A stretch of DNA of 64,000 bases from Sphingobacterium thalpophilum (GTDB lineage: Bacteria; Bacteroidota; Bacteroidia; Sphingobacteriales; Sphingobacteriaceae): the NCBI RefSeq assembly GCF_901482695.1, contig NZ_LR590484.1, positions 992,001-1,056,000 on the forward strand, read 5' to 3'. A model generated the notes under the pieces. The model had not been told where the DNA came from and ran no database searches. It saw only the letters and a list, made by a program, of their open reading frames with translations. The first letter of the stretch is position 1, and every line of letters starts with the position of its first letter. Both the position numbers and the translations under genes were made by a program. Positions 8,501-15,780 of this stretch are shown here, piece by piece.

Positions 8501-9751
8501 ATGTACAGGAGTATGAGAAGTATAATCGCACTATGCCTTACTATTTTATTCGGGAATATGGTATATTCCCAGACCAAGGGGGTTAAATTTGTGGAGGGAT
8601 TAAGCTGGAAACAGGTCAAAGAAAGAGCGAAGGCAGACAATAAGTTTATCTTCGCTGAATTATTTGCCACTTGGTGCGGCCCCTGCCAATACATGAGCAA
8701 CGAGATCTTTCCGTTGGAGCAGGTGGGCGAACCCATCAACCAGAATTTCATCAGCATTCGCGTCCAAATGGACTCCACCGATGCGGATAGTGAGTTCGTT
8801 AAGAAATGGTATGCTGATGCCCGGGCACTGTCCGATGCGTACAATATCCAGTCCTTTCCGACCTTCTTAATATTTAACCCAGATGGTGAAGCCGTTCACC
8901 GGATTGTCGGCGCCAGCGACGCACCTGAATTTGTTGAGCATGTGACCGATGGTCTATATCCGGAGACACAGTATTATACCCTACTCAAGAAATTTGAAAA
9001 AAGACCGCAGGACATTTACACAGCCAAACAGATGCTTAAAGCAGCCAATGTAGCCTACGACGAAAACACTGCACGACGGGCTGAGAGTACATTGGCCAGT
9101 TCATTATCCACCGATGAGCTCTTCAAAAAGGAAAATGTACATATTTTGCTTGCCGCAGCAAAGTTTACAAACTCCAAAGCGTTCAATCTCATTCGCAACA
9201 ATAAAGAGAAAATCGATATCCTGCTGGAGTCTCCCGGTATAGCCAACCGAACGTTAGCCAACGTGGTCGTCAACGAGCTGCTGCAGATAAAAATCGATGC
9301 CAAAAATGAACCGAATTGGGACAGCTACCAAAGTGAACTTGCCGCAAAATATCCCGACATCGACTTCGTGCCCATGTTCAAAAAAATAAAAGCACATTAT
9401 TACCTCCAGGTCAAAAATTATGTTGCGATGAAAAATACGATCAATGATTACTTATCTTCCGAAGATTTCACAGCGCATCAGCTCAATACCTTTGCCTGGA
9501 CCATATTTAATAACAGCAGTGACCCGGCATGTATTGATGCGGCGATCAGCTGGAGCAAAAAATCGATCATAGAAGATCCCAGTTCGGCTTTCCTTGATAC
9601 GTACGCCAATCTGCTTTATAAAAAAGGGGAAAAAGAAAAGGCGATCAAATGGCAAAATAAAGCAATAGAAATGGCTAGCGAAGATGACCGGGCGATTTAT
9701 CAGGAGACATTGGATAAAATGGCCAAAGGCATAAAAACCTGGGAAAATTAA
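8501..9751 (+). CDS. Exported thioredoxin-fold protein with C-terminal helical (TPR-like) region
   Basis: A 416-aa protein with a signal peptide (cleavage near VYS-Q at about residue 23) and an N-terminal thioredoxin domain carrying the redox motif Trp58-Cys59-Gly-Pro-Cys62, then cis-proline SFPTFLIF and GAS. The C-terminal two thirds are helical and end in TPR-like repeats (ISWSKKSI, YANLLYKKGEKEKAIKWQNKAIEMA). A periplasmic thiol-disulfide reductase or isomerase role is likely; the TPR region may bind a partner. Start: ATG 8501 or ATG 8513; the second gives a more compact signal peptide. It is monocistronic, lying between two terminators. Confidence 0.82.
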   Translation: MYRSMRSIIALCLTILFGNMVYSQTKGVKFVEGLSWKQVKERAKADNKFIFAELFATWCGPCQYMSNEIFPLEQVGEPINQNFISIRVQMDSTDADSEFVKKWYADARALSDAYNIQSFPTFLIFNPDGEAVHRIVGASDAPEFVEHVTDGLYPETQYYTLLKKFEKRPQDIYTAKQMLKAANVAYDENTARRAESTLASSLSTDELFKKENVHILLAAAKFTNSKAFNLIRNNKEKIDILLESPGIANRTLANVVVNELLQIKIDAKNEPNWDSYQSELAAKYPDIDFVPMFKKIKAHYYLQVKNYVAMKNTINDYLSSEDFTAHQLNTFAWTIFNNSSDPACIDAAISWSKKSIIEDPSSAFLDTYANLLYKKGEKEKAIKWQNKAIEMASEDDRAIYQETLDKMAKGIKTWEN

Positions 9752-9771
9752 CACCGTCCAACACAAAGCAA

Positions 9772-9808
9772 AAGGACCAGATTCATATTGAACTGGTCCT
9801 TCTTTTTT
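9772..9808. terminator. Bidirectional terminator between convergent genes
   Basis: The stem AAGGACCAG/CTGGTCCTT has a 12-base loop, with TCTTTTTT on the right side and AAAA on the left. It therefore works for the thioredoxin gene on + and the prolyl oligopeptidase on -. Confidence 0.8.
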
Positions 9809-9816
9809 CGTTATGG

Positions 9817-11940
9817 CTACTTGAGCTCCCTCACCCCCATGTTCCAAAGGGCAAAGGCATATTTATCGACAGTGCTATTGATCAAAACTTCTGTAGATCG
9901 CCCTGCACCATGTCCCGCTTTGGTTTCTATACGAATCAATACGGGATTATCACAAGCCTGTTTTGCCTGGAGCTCGGAGGCAAACTTATAAGAGTGTGCC
10001 GGTACGACGCGGTCATCATGATCTCCTGTCAACACCATCGTTGCCGGATAGCAAACACCTGTTTTCACATTATGCACAGGCGAATATCCTTTCAGATACT
10101 CAAACATCTCCTTACTATCATTGACAGTACCATAATCGTACGACCAGCCTGCTCCCGCTGTAAAGGTATGGTAACGTAACATATCCAGAACCCCTACTTC
10201 CGGAAGGGCAACTTTCGCTACTTTCGGATCGATCGTCATCGTGGCTCCCACAAGCAGACCGCCATTCGAACCGCCTGACAATGCGGTGTATTCTGGTGAT
10301 GTATAACCGTTTTCCTGCAGATAATGTGCCGCGGCGATAAAATCATTAAAGACGTTCAATTTGTTGAATTGTCGGCCGCCATCATGCCATTTCTGTCCAT
10401 ATTCACCTCCACCACGTAAATTAGGAACTGCGTAGACACCGCCATTTGCCAGCCAGACAGCTACCGAGGTACTGAATGCAGGTGTCAAACTGATGTTGAA
10501 TCCGCCATAACCATAGACAATTGTTGGATTTTTCCCATTTAGATCAATCCCCTTCTTGTAAGTGATAATCATCGGCACCCTGGTTCCGTCTTTGGACGTA
10601 TAGAAAACCTGCTTCGACTCGTAGAGATTGCTGTCAAATTTGACTTTTGGCTGGATATAAAGGTTTGTCTGCCCCGAATTGACATCGAGTTTATAACTCG
10701 ACGCAGGCGTAATATAATTTGAAAAGCCAAAGTAAATTTCCTTCTCTTTCTTCTTTCCTGAAAAGCCACTTGCCGTACCTACTCCCGGCAGTTCGATCTG
10801 TCTGATCTTCTTTCCCGTGTAGTCGTATTGGAGGACGACGGAAACAGCATCTTTCAGATAATGCGCAAACAGATAACCACCGCCAGTGGTCAGGGAAAGC
10901 ACATTCTCTGTCTCCGGAATGACGTCTTTCCACTGCTCTCTAGCTGGATTCTTCAGATCGACCTTCACCAGCCGATTGTTAGGCGCCTTATAGTTCGTCT
11001 CTAAAAGAAAAGTATCTCCAATATTGTCAACGACTCCCGTATTCGCATCAAAATTATCCTGCAGACAGATAATCTTACTGTCTGCCTGGCTCAGATCCTG
11101 ATAATATAACTCGTTTCCGGTGGTGGTATTCGCTGCTGATATAATCAGGTAGCGTTCATCATCTGTCAACGAAGCTCCTACATAACGCCGTGGTGTGGCC
11201 GTTCCACCAAATATCAATTTATCAGTGGATTGTGGGGTATTCAATTTGTGGTAATACAACTTATGCTGATCAGTCTTCTCAGACAGTTCAGACCCCTTGG
11301 GTTTATCATAACTGGAATAATAAAAACCGTCGTTCCCCTTCCAGGCAATCCCCGAAAATTTCACATCCACCAGGGCTTCACCTACCGGCGACTTGTCCTT
11401 TGCGCGCAGGACAATGACTTTTCTCCAGTCCGAGCCACCTTCAGAAATCGAATAGGCCACCAGACTGCCGTCTTTGGAAAAAGATACATCTGCCAGTGAC
11501 GTTGAACCATCCTTGGAAAAGGTATTTGGATCCAGGAAGACCTCCTCTTTTCCCTGCTCCCCTTTTTTACGGTACAAAACCGAATGTTGCTGAAGGCCGT
11601 TATTTTTGAAGAAATAGGTATACTCCCCCTCCTTGAACGGTGTTCCTATTTTTTCGTAATTCCATATCTCGGTCAGCTGTTCTTTCAGTTTGGAGCGGAA
11701 AGGAATAGTATTTAAATAATCAAAAGTTACTCTATTTTCCGCCTGCACCCAGCTTTTTGTTTCTGGAGACCGGTCGTCTTCCAGCCAGCGGTAAGGATCC
11801 GCCACCTTTTGCCCCCAAAATTCATCAACAACGTTTCCTTTAGTTGTCGATGGATATTTTAACTGCTGCCCATAGCTACTTGTTACTGTACCTGCCATAC
11901 CTATCATCATCAGGATAAGACCAATTTTTTTGTTTATCAT
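9817..11940 (-). CDS. Prolyl oligopeptidase family serine peptidase (S9A), exported
   Basis: A 707-aa S9 peptidase that cleaves short peptides after proline. It has an N-terminal beta-propeller (residues about 60-420) and an alpha/beta hydrolase domain with Ser558 in GGSNGG, Asp at 642-643 in HDDRV and His677 in GHGAG. The family opening YPSTTKGNVVDEFWGQKVADPYRWLED is complete. I choose the ATG at 11940, which begins with a signal peptide (MINKKIGLILMM... to SSYGQ); the frame stays open to 12027 but that adds 29 unusual residues ahead of the signal sequence. The enzyme should therefore be periplasmic. It is divergent from lpxH. Confidence 0.9.
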   Translation of the reverse strand: MINKKIGLILMMIGMAGTVTSSYGQQLKYPSTTKGNVVDEFWGQKVADPYRWLEDDRSPETKSWVQAENRVTFDYLNTIPFRSKLKEQLTEIWNYEKIGTPFKEGEYTYFFKNNGLQQHSVLYRKKGEQGKEEVFLDPNTFSKDGSTSLADVSFSKDGSLVAYSISEGGSDWRKVIVLRAKDKSPVGEALVDVKFSGIAWKGNDGFYYSSYDKPKGSELSEKTDQHKLYYHKLNTPQSTDKLIFGGTATPRRYVGASLTDDERYLIISAANTTTGNELYYQDLSQADSKIICLQDNFDANTGVVDNIGDTFLLETNYKAPNNRLVKVDLKNPAREQWKDVIPETENVLSLTTGGGYLFAHYLKDAVSVVLQYDYTGKKIRQIELPGVGTASGFSGKKKEKEIYFGFSNYITPASSYKLDVNSGQTNLYIQPKVKFDSNLYESKQVFYTSKDGTRVPMIITYKKGIDLNGKNPTIVYGYGGFNISLTPAFSTSVAVWLANGGVYAVPNLRGGGEYGQKWHDGGRQFNKLNVFNDFIAAAHYLQENGYTSPEYTALSGGSNGGLLVGATMTIDPKVAKVALPEVGVLDMLRYHTFTAGAGWSYDYGTVNDSKEMFEYLKGYSPVHNVKTGVCYPATMVLTGDHDDRVVPAHSYKFASELQAKQACDNPVLIRIETKAGHGAGRSTEVLINSTVDKYAFALWNMGVRELK

Positions 11941-12159
11941 AAAGAACTTTATACTAGTTTCTACCAAAAATAACAAATATAATTTCAGATTCCATCGTAT
12001 CCAATAGATAATCATCCTAGTATTCACACTGCCGGTCCCGGCCTATAAGAAATGGGCAAGCTTCTGAATCAAAAACAAGGGGTACCCCGCTATCAGTTCC
12101 TAGCATCACACCCTGTGGATGGACCGCGGCTGCTTCGCATATAAGATATTGGAGCGAAT
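11941..12159. other. Divergent intergenic region (prolyl oligopeptidase / lpxH)
   Basis: No gene is apparent. It holds the divergent promoters; only the lpxH one (12160-12190) is clearly readable. A TTG-initiated extension of lpxH from 12178 lies inside that promoter and is rejected as a start. Confidence 0.5.
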
Positions 12160-12190
12160 TTTGTATTCGCCGCCATTTTGTTTAGTTTTG
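12160..12190 (+). promoter_or_regulatory. Bacteroidota-type promoter of lpxH, almost on the start codon
   Basis: TTTG at 12160-12163, exactly 19 bp, then TAGTTTTG at 12183-12190: a full match to the TTTG-N19-TAnnTTTG promoter. Transcription should begin at about 12194-12196, and the ATG is at 12196, so the mRNA may be leaderless. Confidence 0.8.
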
Positions 12191-12195
12191 GATAC

Positions 12196-12951
12196 ATGTC
12201 AACGAGAAAAAAAATCTACTTCGCCTCTGATTTCCACCTGGGGTCTTATCCCCCTGAGCGTTCGCATGAGCGGGAGAGCTGCATCATACAGTGGCTGGAC
12301 CGAATCAAATCAGATGCTTCCCATCTTTATCTTGTTGGCGATATCTTCGATTTTTGGTTCGAATACAAAACCGTAGTCCCAAGAGGTTACCTCCGCTTTT
12401 TAGGCAAACTGGCAGAGATCGCGGACCTGGGAATCCCTATTACCTTTTTTAAAGGTAACCACGATATGTGGATGTTCGATTACTTTAAAAAGGAGCTCCA
12501 TGCACAGATCATCGACAACGAACTGGAACTGGAGCTGGACAACAAACTATTTTTTATCCACCATGGTGATGGACTGGGATCGGGCGATTACAAATATAAG
12601 CTGCTAAAAAAAGTGTTTCGAAGCCGCATTTGTCAGTGGCTATTTGCCCGCCTGCACCCCAATCTAGGTATTGGAATAGCGACCCGATGGTCCAAACACA
12701 GCAGGCTCGCCAATAATGAAGACGAAAAATTTCTGGGCGAGGATAAGGAATGGCTTATTGGCTATGCCAAGGAAATAGAAGATAAGCGGCATCACGATTT
12801 TTACATCTTCGGTCACCGCCATTTGCCTTACGATATAACATTGCCTACCGGCAGCCGCATTGTCAATCTTGGTGAATGGATCAATTACTATACCTACGCG
12901 GTGTGGGACGGTGAAACTTTACGTTTAGAAAAATGGGAGAAACAGCTGTAA
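12196..12951 (+). CDS. lpxH: UDP-2,3-diacylglucosamine diphosphatase (LpxH type)
   Basis: A 251-aa metallophosphoesterase that removes UMP from UDP-2,3-diacylglucosamine to give lipid X in lipid A synthesis. All metal-binding blocks are visible: Asp12-Phe-His14 in SDFHLG, GDIFDFWFEY, KGNHDMW, the FIHHGD block and the late GHRHLP. The usual LpxH length is about 240-250. The start is set at ATG 12196 because the -7 promoter box ends at 12190; the in-frame TTG at 12178 lies within the promoter. The 3' end overlaps the Crp/Fnr gene by 19 bases, so the two are co-transcribed. Confidence 0.9.
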   Translation: MSTRKKIYFASDFHLGSYPPERSHERESCIIQWLDRIKSDASHLYLVGDIFDFWFEYKTVVPRGYLRFLGKLAEIADLGIPITFFKGNHDMWMFDYFKKELHAQIIDNELELELDNKLFFIHHGDGLGSGDYKYKLLKKVFRSRICQWLFARLHPNLGIGIATRWSKHSRLANNEDEKFLGEDKEWLIGYAKEIEDKRHHDFYIFGHRHLPYDITLPTGSRIVNLGEWINYYTYAVWDGETLRLEKWEKQL

Positions 12952-13523
12952 TTTCTTTAGCAGATTGCCTGCAGAGCTATCATTTTATGAATCCAGACAG
13001 CAGCGCTAAAATAGAGCAGATCAGCAAGAAACTGGTTTGCAAACGCAACAGCATACTCGTCCAACAGGATAAAATACAGCACAGCATTTACTTTCTGGGT
13101 TCAGGACTGGCCAGGGTATATTATGAGACCTCCGAGCGGCAGATTACGTTGGATTTTGTGTCACCGGGCGGGACACTGATATCCATGAATAGCTATGTCC
13201 ACGGTACCGCGGGTTATGAAAATATCGATCTGCTCGAAGAAAGTACAGTGTATCAGATCGATCAGGAACAGTTGTTTGAATTATATGAAAGCGATATCGC
13301 CATTGCCAATTGGGGTCGGAAAATGGCTGAGCTGGAGTTTATCAAAGCCGAACAGCGCTCCATGTCCAAGCTATTTAGTACGGCTCAGGAGCGATACGCC
13401 GAATTACTGAAAAAATACCCGCAATATATACAGCGCATCAAGCTCGGTTATATTGCCTCCTATCTGGGGGTTAGCCAAGTGACCCTCAGCCGGATCCGCG
13501 CCAATATACAGTCCAATTTTTAA
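12933..13523 (+). CDS. Crp/Fnr family transcriptional regulator
   Basis: A 196-aa regulator with an N-terminal cyclic-nucleotide-binding-like beta-barrel (residues about 25-120: NSILVQQDKIQHSIYFLGSGLARVYY) and a C-terminal helix-turn-helix (about 170-190: LGYIASYLGVSQVTLSRIR). No FNR-type N-terminal cysteine cluster is present, so an Fe-S oxygen sensor is unlikely; the ligand is unknown. The start overlaps lpxH by 19 bases; ATG 12987 is an alternative that avoids the overlap. Directly at its stop codon lies a palindrome of Crp/Fnr-box architecture, and the next gene is an SMR exporter, which suggests that exporter is its target. Confidence 0.85.
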   Translation: MGETAVISLADCLQSYHFMNPDSSAKIEQISKKLVCKRNSILVQQDKIQHSIYFLGSGLARVYYETSERQITLDFVSPGGTLISMNSYVHGTAGYENIDLLEESTVYQIDQEQLFELYESDIAIANWGRKMAELEFIKAEQRSMSKLFSTAQERYAELLKKYPQYIQRIKLGYIASYLGVSQVTLSRIRANIQSNF

Positions 13524-13535
13524 CAAATGTTAAAA
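13518..13535. promoter_or_regulatory. Candidate Crp/Fnr-type operator
   Basis: A perfect inverted repeat TTTTAACAAATGTTAAAA overlaps the stop codon of the regulator and lies just upstream of a TATTTTG box (13537-13543) that could start the exporter transcript. The TTAAC-N4-GTTAA core has the same 5-4-5 spacing as the FNR box TTGAT-N4-ATCAA. Confidence 0.5.
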
Positions 13536-13587
13536 CTATTTTGGCACAAAAGACAGACCTTTGTTGCAGAAACAAAAAAGATAAAAT

Positions 13588-13917
13588 ATGAACTGGATAT
13601 TTTTAATTCTCGGCGGATTGTGTGAAATTGGTTTTACCACTTGTCTCGGAAAAGCGAAAGACGCGCAAGGCAGTGAACAATGGTTGTGGTATGGTGCTTT
13701 TATTGTGTTTCTGGCGGCGAGCATGGGCTTACTGATCAAAGCGACTCAAACGCTTCCCCTTGGCACAGCCTACGCGGTATGGACCGGAATAGGTGCTGTA
13801 GGCACGGTCTTAATGGGCATAATCTTCTTCAAAGAACCCGCAGACTTCTGGCGCATATTCTTTATTTTCACCCTGATCGCTTCTATCATTGGATTAAAAG
13901 CAGTTTCCGCTCATTAA
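13588..13917 (+). CDS. Small multidrug resistance (SMR) family transporter, SugE/Gdx-like
   Basis: A 109-aa four-helix membrane protein of the SMR family. The essential membrane carboxylate is Glu13 in LGGLCEIGF, and the family signature GTAYAVWTGIGAVGTVLMGIIFFKEP is intact. SMR dimers exchange protons for small cations; the SugE/Gdx branch exports guanidinium, the EmrE branch quaternary ammonium compounds. The GGLCEIGF context is closer to SugE/Gdx, but the split is not certain by eye. No guanidine riboswitch is seen upstream. Position 64 bases after a Crp/Fnr regulator, with a palindrome between them, suggests regulation by that protein. Confidence 0.85.
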   Translation: MNWIFLILGGLCEIGFTTCLGKAKDAQGSEQWLWYGAFIVFLAASMGLLIKATQTLPLGTAYAVWTGIGAVGTVLMGIIFFKEPADFWRIFFIFTLIASIIGLKAVSAH

Positions 13918-13953
13918 TAGCTGCCTAGTAGTTCAAAAGCAACAAAATTTCCT

Positions 13954-13961
13954 TACTTTTG
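13954..13961 (+). promoter_or_regulatory. Putative -7 promoter box for prfA
   Basis: TACTTTTG matches TAnnTTTG, 52 bases before the prfA start; the -33 side is weak. Confidence 0.5.
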
Positions 13962-14013
13962 TACACTCAATAGTAATCTAGGTCATAATTCCTAGAAGAA
14001 GCATTTTTGATAT

Positions 14014-15087
14014 ATGTTAGATAAATTACAAGCGATCAAAGAAAGATGGGAAGAAGTGGAAGCCGAATTGAGCAACCCTGAAACCATGCAAGATATGAAA
14101 CGTTTTGCCAAACTGAATAAAGAATACAAAGATCTGGGCAAAATCGTTGAGCAATATCATATTTATAAAAATATGGTCAGCAATATCGAAACCAATAAGG
14201 ACATCATCATGAACGAAAAAGACCAGGAGCTTCGTGAGATGGCTAAGGAGGAATTGGATCTATTGCTGGTGGAAAAAGAGCAGAAGGAGGAAGAAATCCG
14301 TTTGATGCTCATTCCGAAAGATCCTGAAGATGCCAAAAACGCCATTATCGAGATCCGTGGTGGAACAGGAGGTGATGAAGCAGCCTTATTTGCCGGTGAT
14401 CTTTACCGTATGTACACCCGTTATTTTGAAAGTAAAGGCTGGCGCAACGAGGTGATGGATGTAACTGAGGGAACATCCGGCGGCTATAAAGAGGTTATTT
14501 TAAAAGTAATCGGTGAAGATGTTTATGGGCAGTTAAAGTATGAATCCGGAGTACACCGTGTCCAGCGTGTACCTGATACAGAAACTCAGGGCCGTGTGCA
14601 CACCTCGGCTGCCTCTGTCGCTGTATTACCGGAGGCCGAAGACGTAGACGTCGAAATCAATCCCGGTGATATTGAGATGCAGACCTCACGCTCCGGCGGT
14701 GCAGGTGGGCAGAACGTCAACAAAGTAGAGACCAAAGTACAGCTCACGCATAAACCTACCGGAATTGTCGTTATCTGTCAGGTCGAACGTTCGCAGTTAG
14801 CTAACCGCGAACTGGCCATGGAAATGCTGCGCAACAAGCTTTATGAACTCGAACTGAATAAAAAGAACGGCGACATCGCGGCCAAAAGAAAGACTTTGGT
14901 ATCCACTGGAGACCGCTCTGCCAAGATCCGGACCTACAACTATCCTCAGGGCCGTGTAACTGAACATCGCATCGGAATGACGATGTATAATCTGCCTGCT
15001 ATCATGGATGGTGATATTCAAGGTATTATCGACGCATTGCAATTTGCAGAGAATGCGGAGAAGATGAAAGAAGGCCAAGTAGAGTAG
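14014..15087 (+). CDS. prfA: Peptide chain release factor 1
   Basis: A 357-aa class I release factor for UAA and UAG. The GGQ catalytic motif is at residues 231-233 in [14 protein letters not shown], and the stop-codon-reading tripeptide loop is at 187-189 (Pro-Asp-Thr) inside [20 protein letters not shown], the PxT class of RF1 and not the SPF class of RF2. There is no in-frame autoregulatory shift, as expected for RF1. Unlike E. coli, no prmC partner is adjacent; it is followed directly by a tRNA-Asp array with its own promoter. Confidence 0.95.
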   Translation: MLDKLQAIKERWEEVEAELSNPETMQDMKRFAKLNKEYKDLGKIVEQYHIYKNMVSNIETNKDIIMNEKDQELREMAKEELDLLLVEKEQKEEEIRLMLIPKDPEDAKNAIIEIRGGTGGDEAALFAGDLYRMYTRYFESKGWRNEVMDVTEGTSGGYKEVILKVIGEDVYGQLKYESGVHRVQRVPDTETQGRVHTSAASVAVLPEAEDVDVEINPGDIEMQTSRSGGAGGQNVNKVETKVQLTHKPTGIVVICQVERSQLANRELAMEMLRNKLYELELNKKNGDIAAKRKTLVSTGDRSAKIRTYNYPQGRVTEHRIGMTMYNLPAIMDGDIQGIIDALQFAENAEKMKEGQVE

Positions 15088-15103
15088 TTTTTTTCAAAAA
15101 ACC

Positions 15104-15134
15104 TTTGCAGATACGTAAACAAACGCTATATTTG
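15104..15134 (+). promoter_or_regulatory. Promoter of the tRNA-Asp array
   Basis: TTTG at 15104-15107, 19 bp, TATATTTG at 15127-15134: a perfect Bacteroidota housekeeping promoter, with the first tRNA starting 25 bases further on. Confidence 0.85.
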
Positions 15135-15159
15135 CACACCTTCTGAGAGGAAGGGTTGA

Positions 15160-15233
15160 GGTCTGGTAGTTCAGCTGGTTAGAATACATGCCTGTCACGC
15201 ATGGGGTCGCGGGTTCGAGTCCCGTCCAGACCG
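15160..15233 (+). tRNA. tRNA-Asp (GTC), copy 1 of 4
   Basis: A 74-base cloverleaf with acceptor GGTCTGG/CCAGACC, anticodon loop CTGTCAC (GTC), TTCGAGT T-loop and discriminator G. CCA is not encoded. Confidence 0.96.
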
Positions 15234-15260
15234 CTTCAAGATAGAGCCAAAAGCTCATCA

Positions 15261-15272
15261 CGTTCTTTAACA
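15261..15272 (+). promoter_or_regulatory. boxA-like antitermination signal in the tRNA-Asp array
   Basis: CGTTCTTTAACA between tRNA copies 1 and 2 matches 10 of 12 bases of the E. coli rrn boxA (TGCTCTTTAACA). Similar boxes lie ahead of the 16S and 23S genes in this window. Confidence 0.5.
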
Positions 15273-15294
15273 AAATAAGTTTTTAAGATTTTTA

Positions 15295-15368
15295 GGTCTG
15301 GTAGTTCAGCTGGTTAGAATACATGCCTGTCACGCATGGGGTCGCGGGTTCGAGTCCCGTCCAGACCG
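15295..15368 (+). tRNA. tRNA-Asp (GTC), copy 2 of 4
   Basis: Identical in all 74 bases to copy 1; the spacer from copy 1 is 61 bases. Confidence 0.96.
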
Positions 15369-15399
15369 CCAAAACTTAAAAACAATCCTTAAGATTTTA

Positions 15400-15473
15400 G
15401 GTCTGGTAGTTCAGCTGGTTAGAATACATGCCTGTCACGCATGGGGTCGCGGGTTCGAGTCCCGTCCAGACCG
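15400..15473 (+). tRNA. tRNA-Asp (GTC), copy 3 of 4
   Basis: Identical to copies 1 and 2; the spacer is 31 bases and includes a repeat of the AAGATTTTAG-like run that precedes copy 2. Confidence 0.96.
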
Positions 15474-15498
15474 CTAAAATTTTAAACAATCCAACGTT

Positions 15499-15572
15499 GG
15501 TCTGGTAGTTCAGCTGGTTAGAATACATGCCTGTCACGCATGGGGTCGCGGGTTCGAGTCCCGTCCAGACCG
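15499..15572 (+). tRNA. tRNA-Asp (GTC), copy 4 of 4
   Basis: Identical to the other copies; the spacer is 25 bases. A strong terminator starts 6 bases after its end. Confidence 0.96.
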
Positions 15573-15577
15573 CCAAC

Positions 15578-15609
15578 AAAAAAAGCATCATTTAAGGAAA
15601 TGATGCTTT
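15578..15609 (+). terminator. Terminator of the tRNA-Asp array
   Basis: A GCATCATTT/AAATGATGC stem flanked by A7 and T7 tracts, directly after copy 4. Confidence 0.92.
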
Positions 15610-15733
15610 TTTTGTTTATATGCTTATCCGCGTTTATTTAACTCATACTGCCACGCTCTTGAAGGGCATCTCCTAATCTGTTCCACCAGTTCCTCGGTTG
15701 TTCCACTTGCTACAGTAATCTCCCCATAAAACC

Positions 15734-15755
15734 ACCACCTGCGGATGCAGGTGGT
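15734..15755 (-). terminator. Putative terminator of the GH2 gene
   Basis: A 9-bp stem ACCACCTGC/GCAGGTGGT with a 4-base loop. On the minus strand it is followed by a short GGTTTTA run, 26 bases beyond the GH2 stop codon. Confidence 0.6.
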
Positions 15756-15780
15756 CGCTCCCAAAAATTTTCAGCATGGT

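Noticed and set aside
15160..15572. Regularly spaced identical repeats, possible CRISPR array
   Set aside because: The 74-base repeats fold as tRNA-Asp cloverleafs with unequal spacers and end in a terminator; there is no cas gene.
15397..15591. A 64-codon frame on - with two near-identical halves
   Set aside because: It is the reverse reading of two tandem tRNA-Asp copies; the repeated peptide arises from the identical tRNA sequences.
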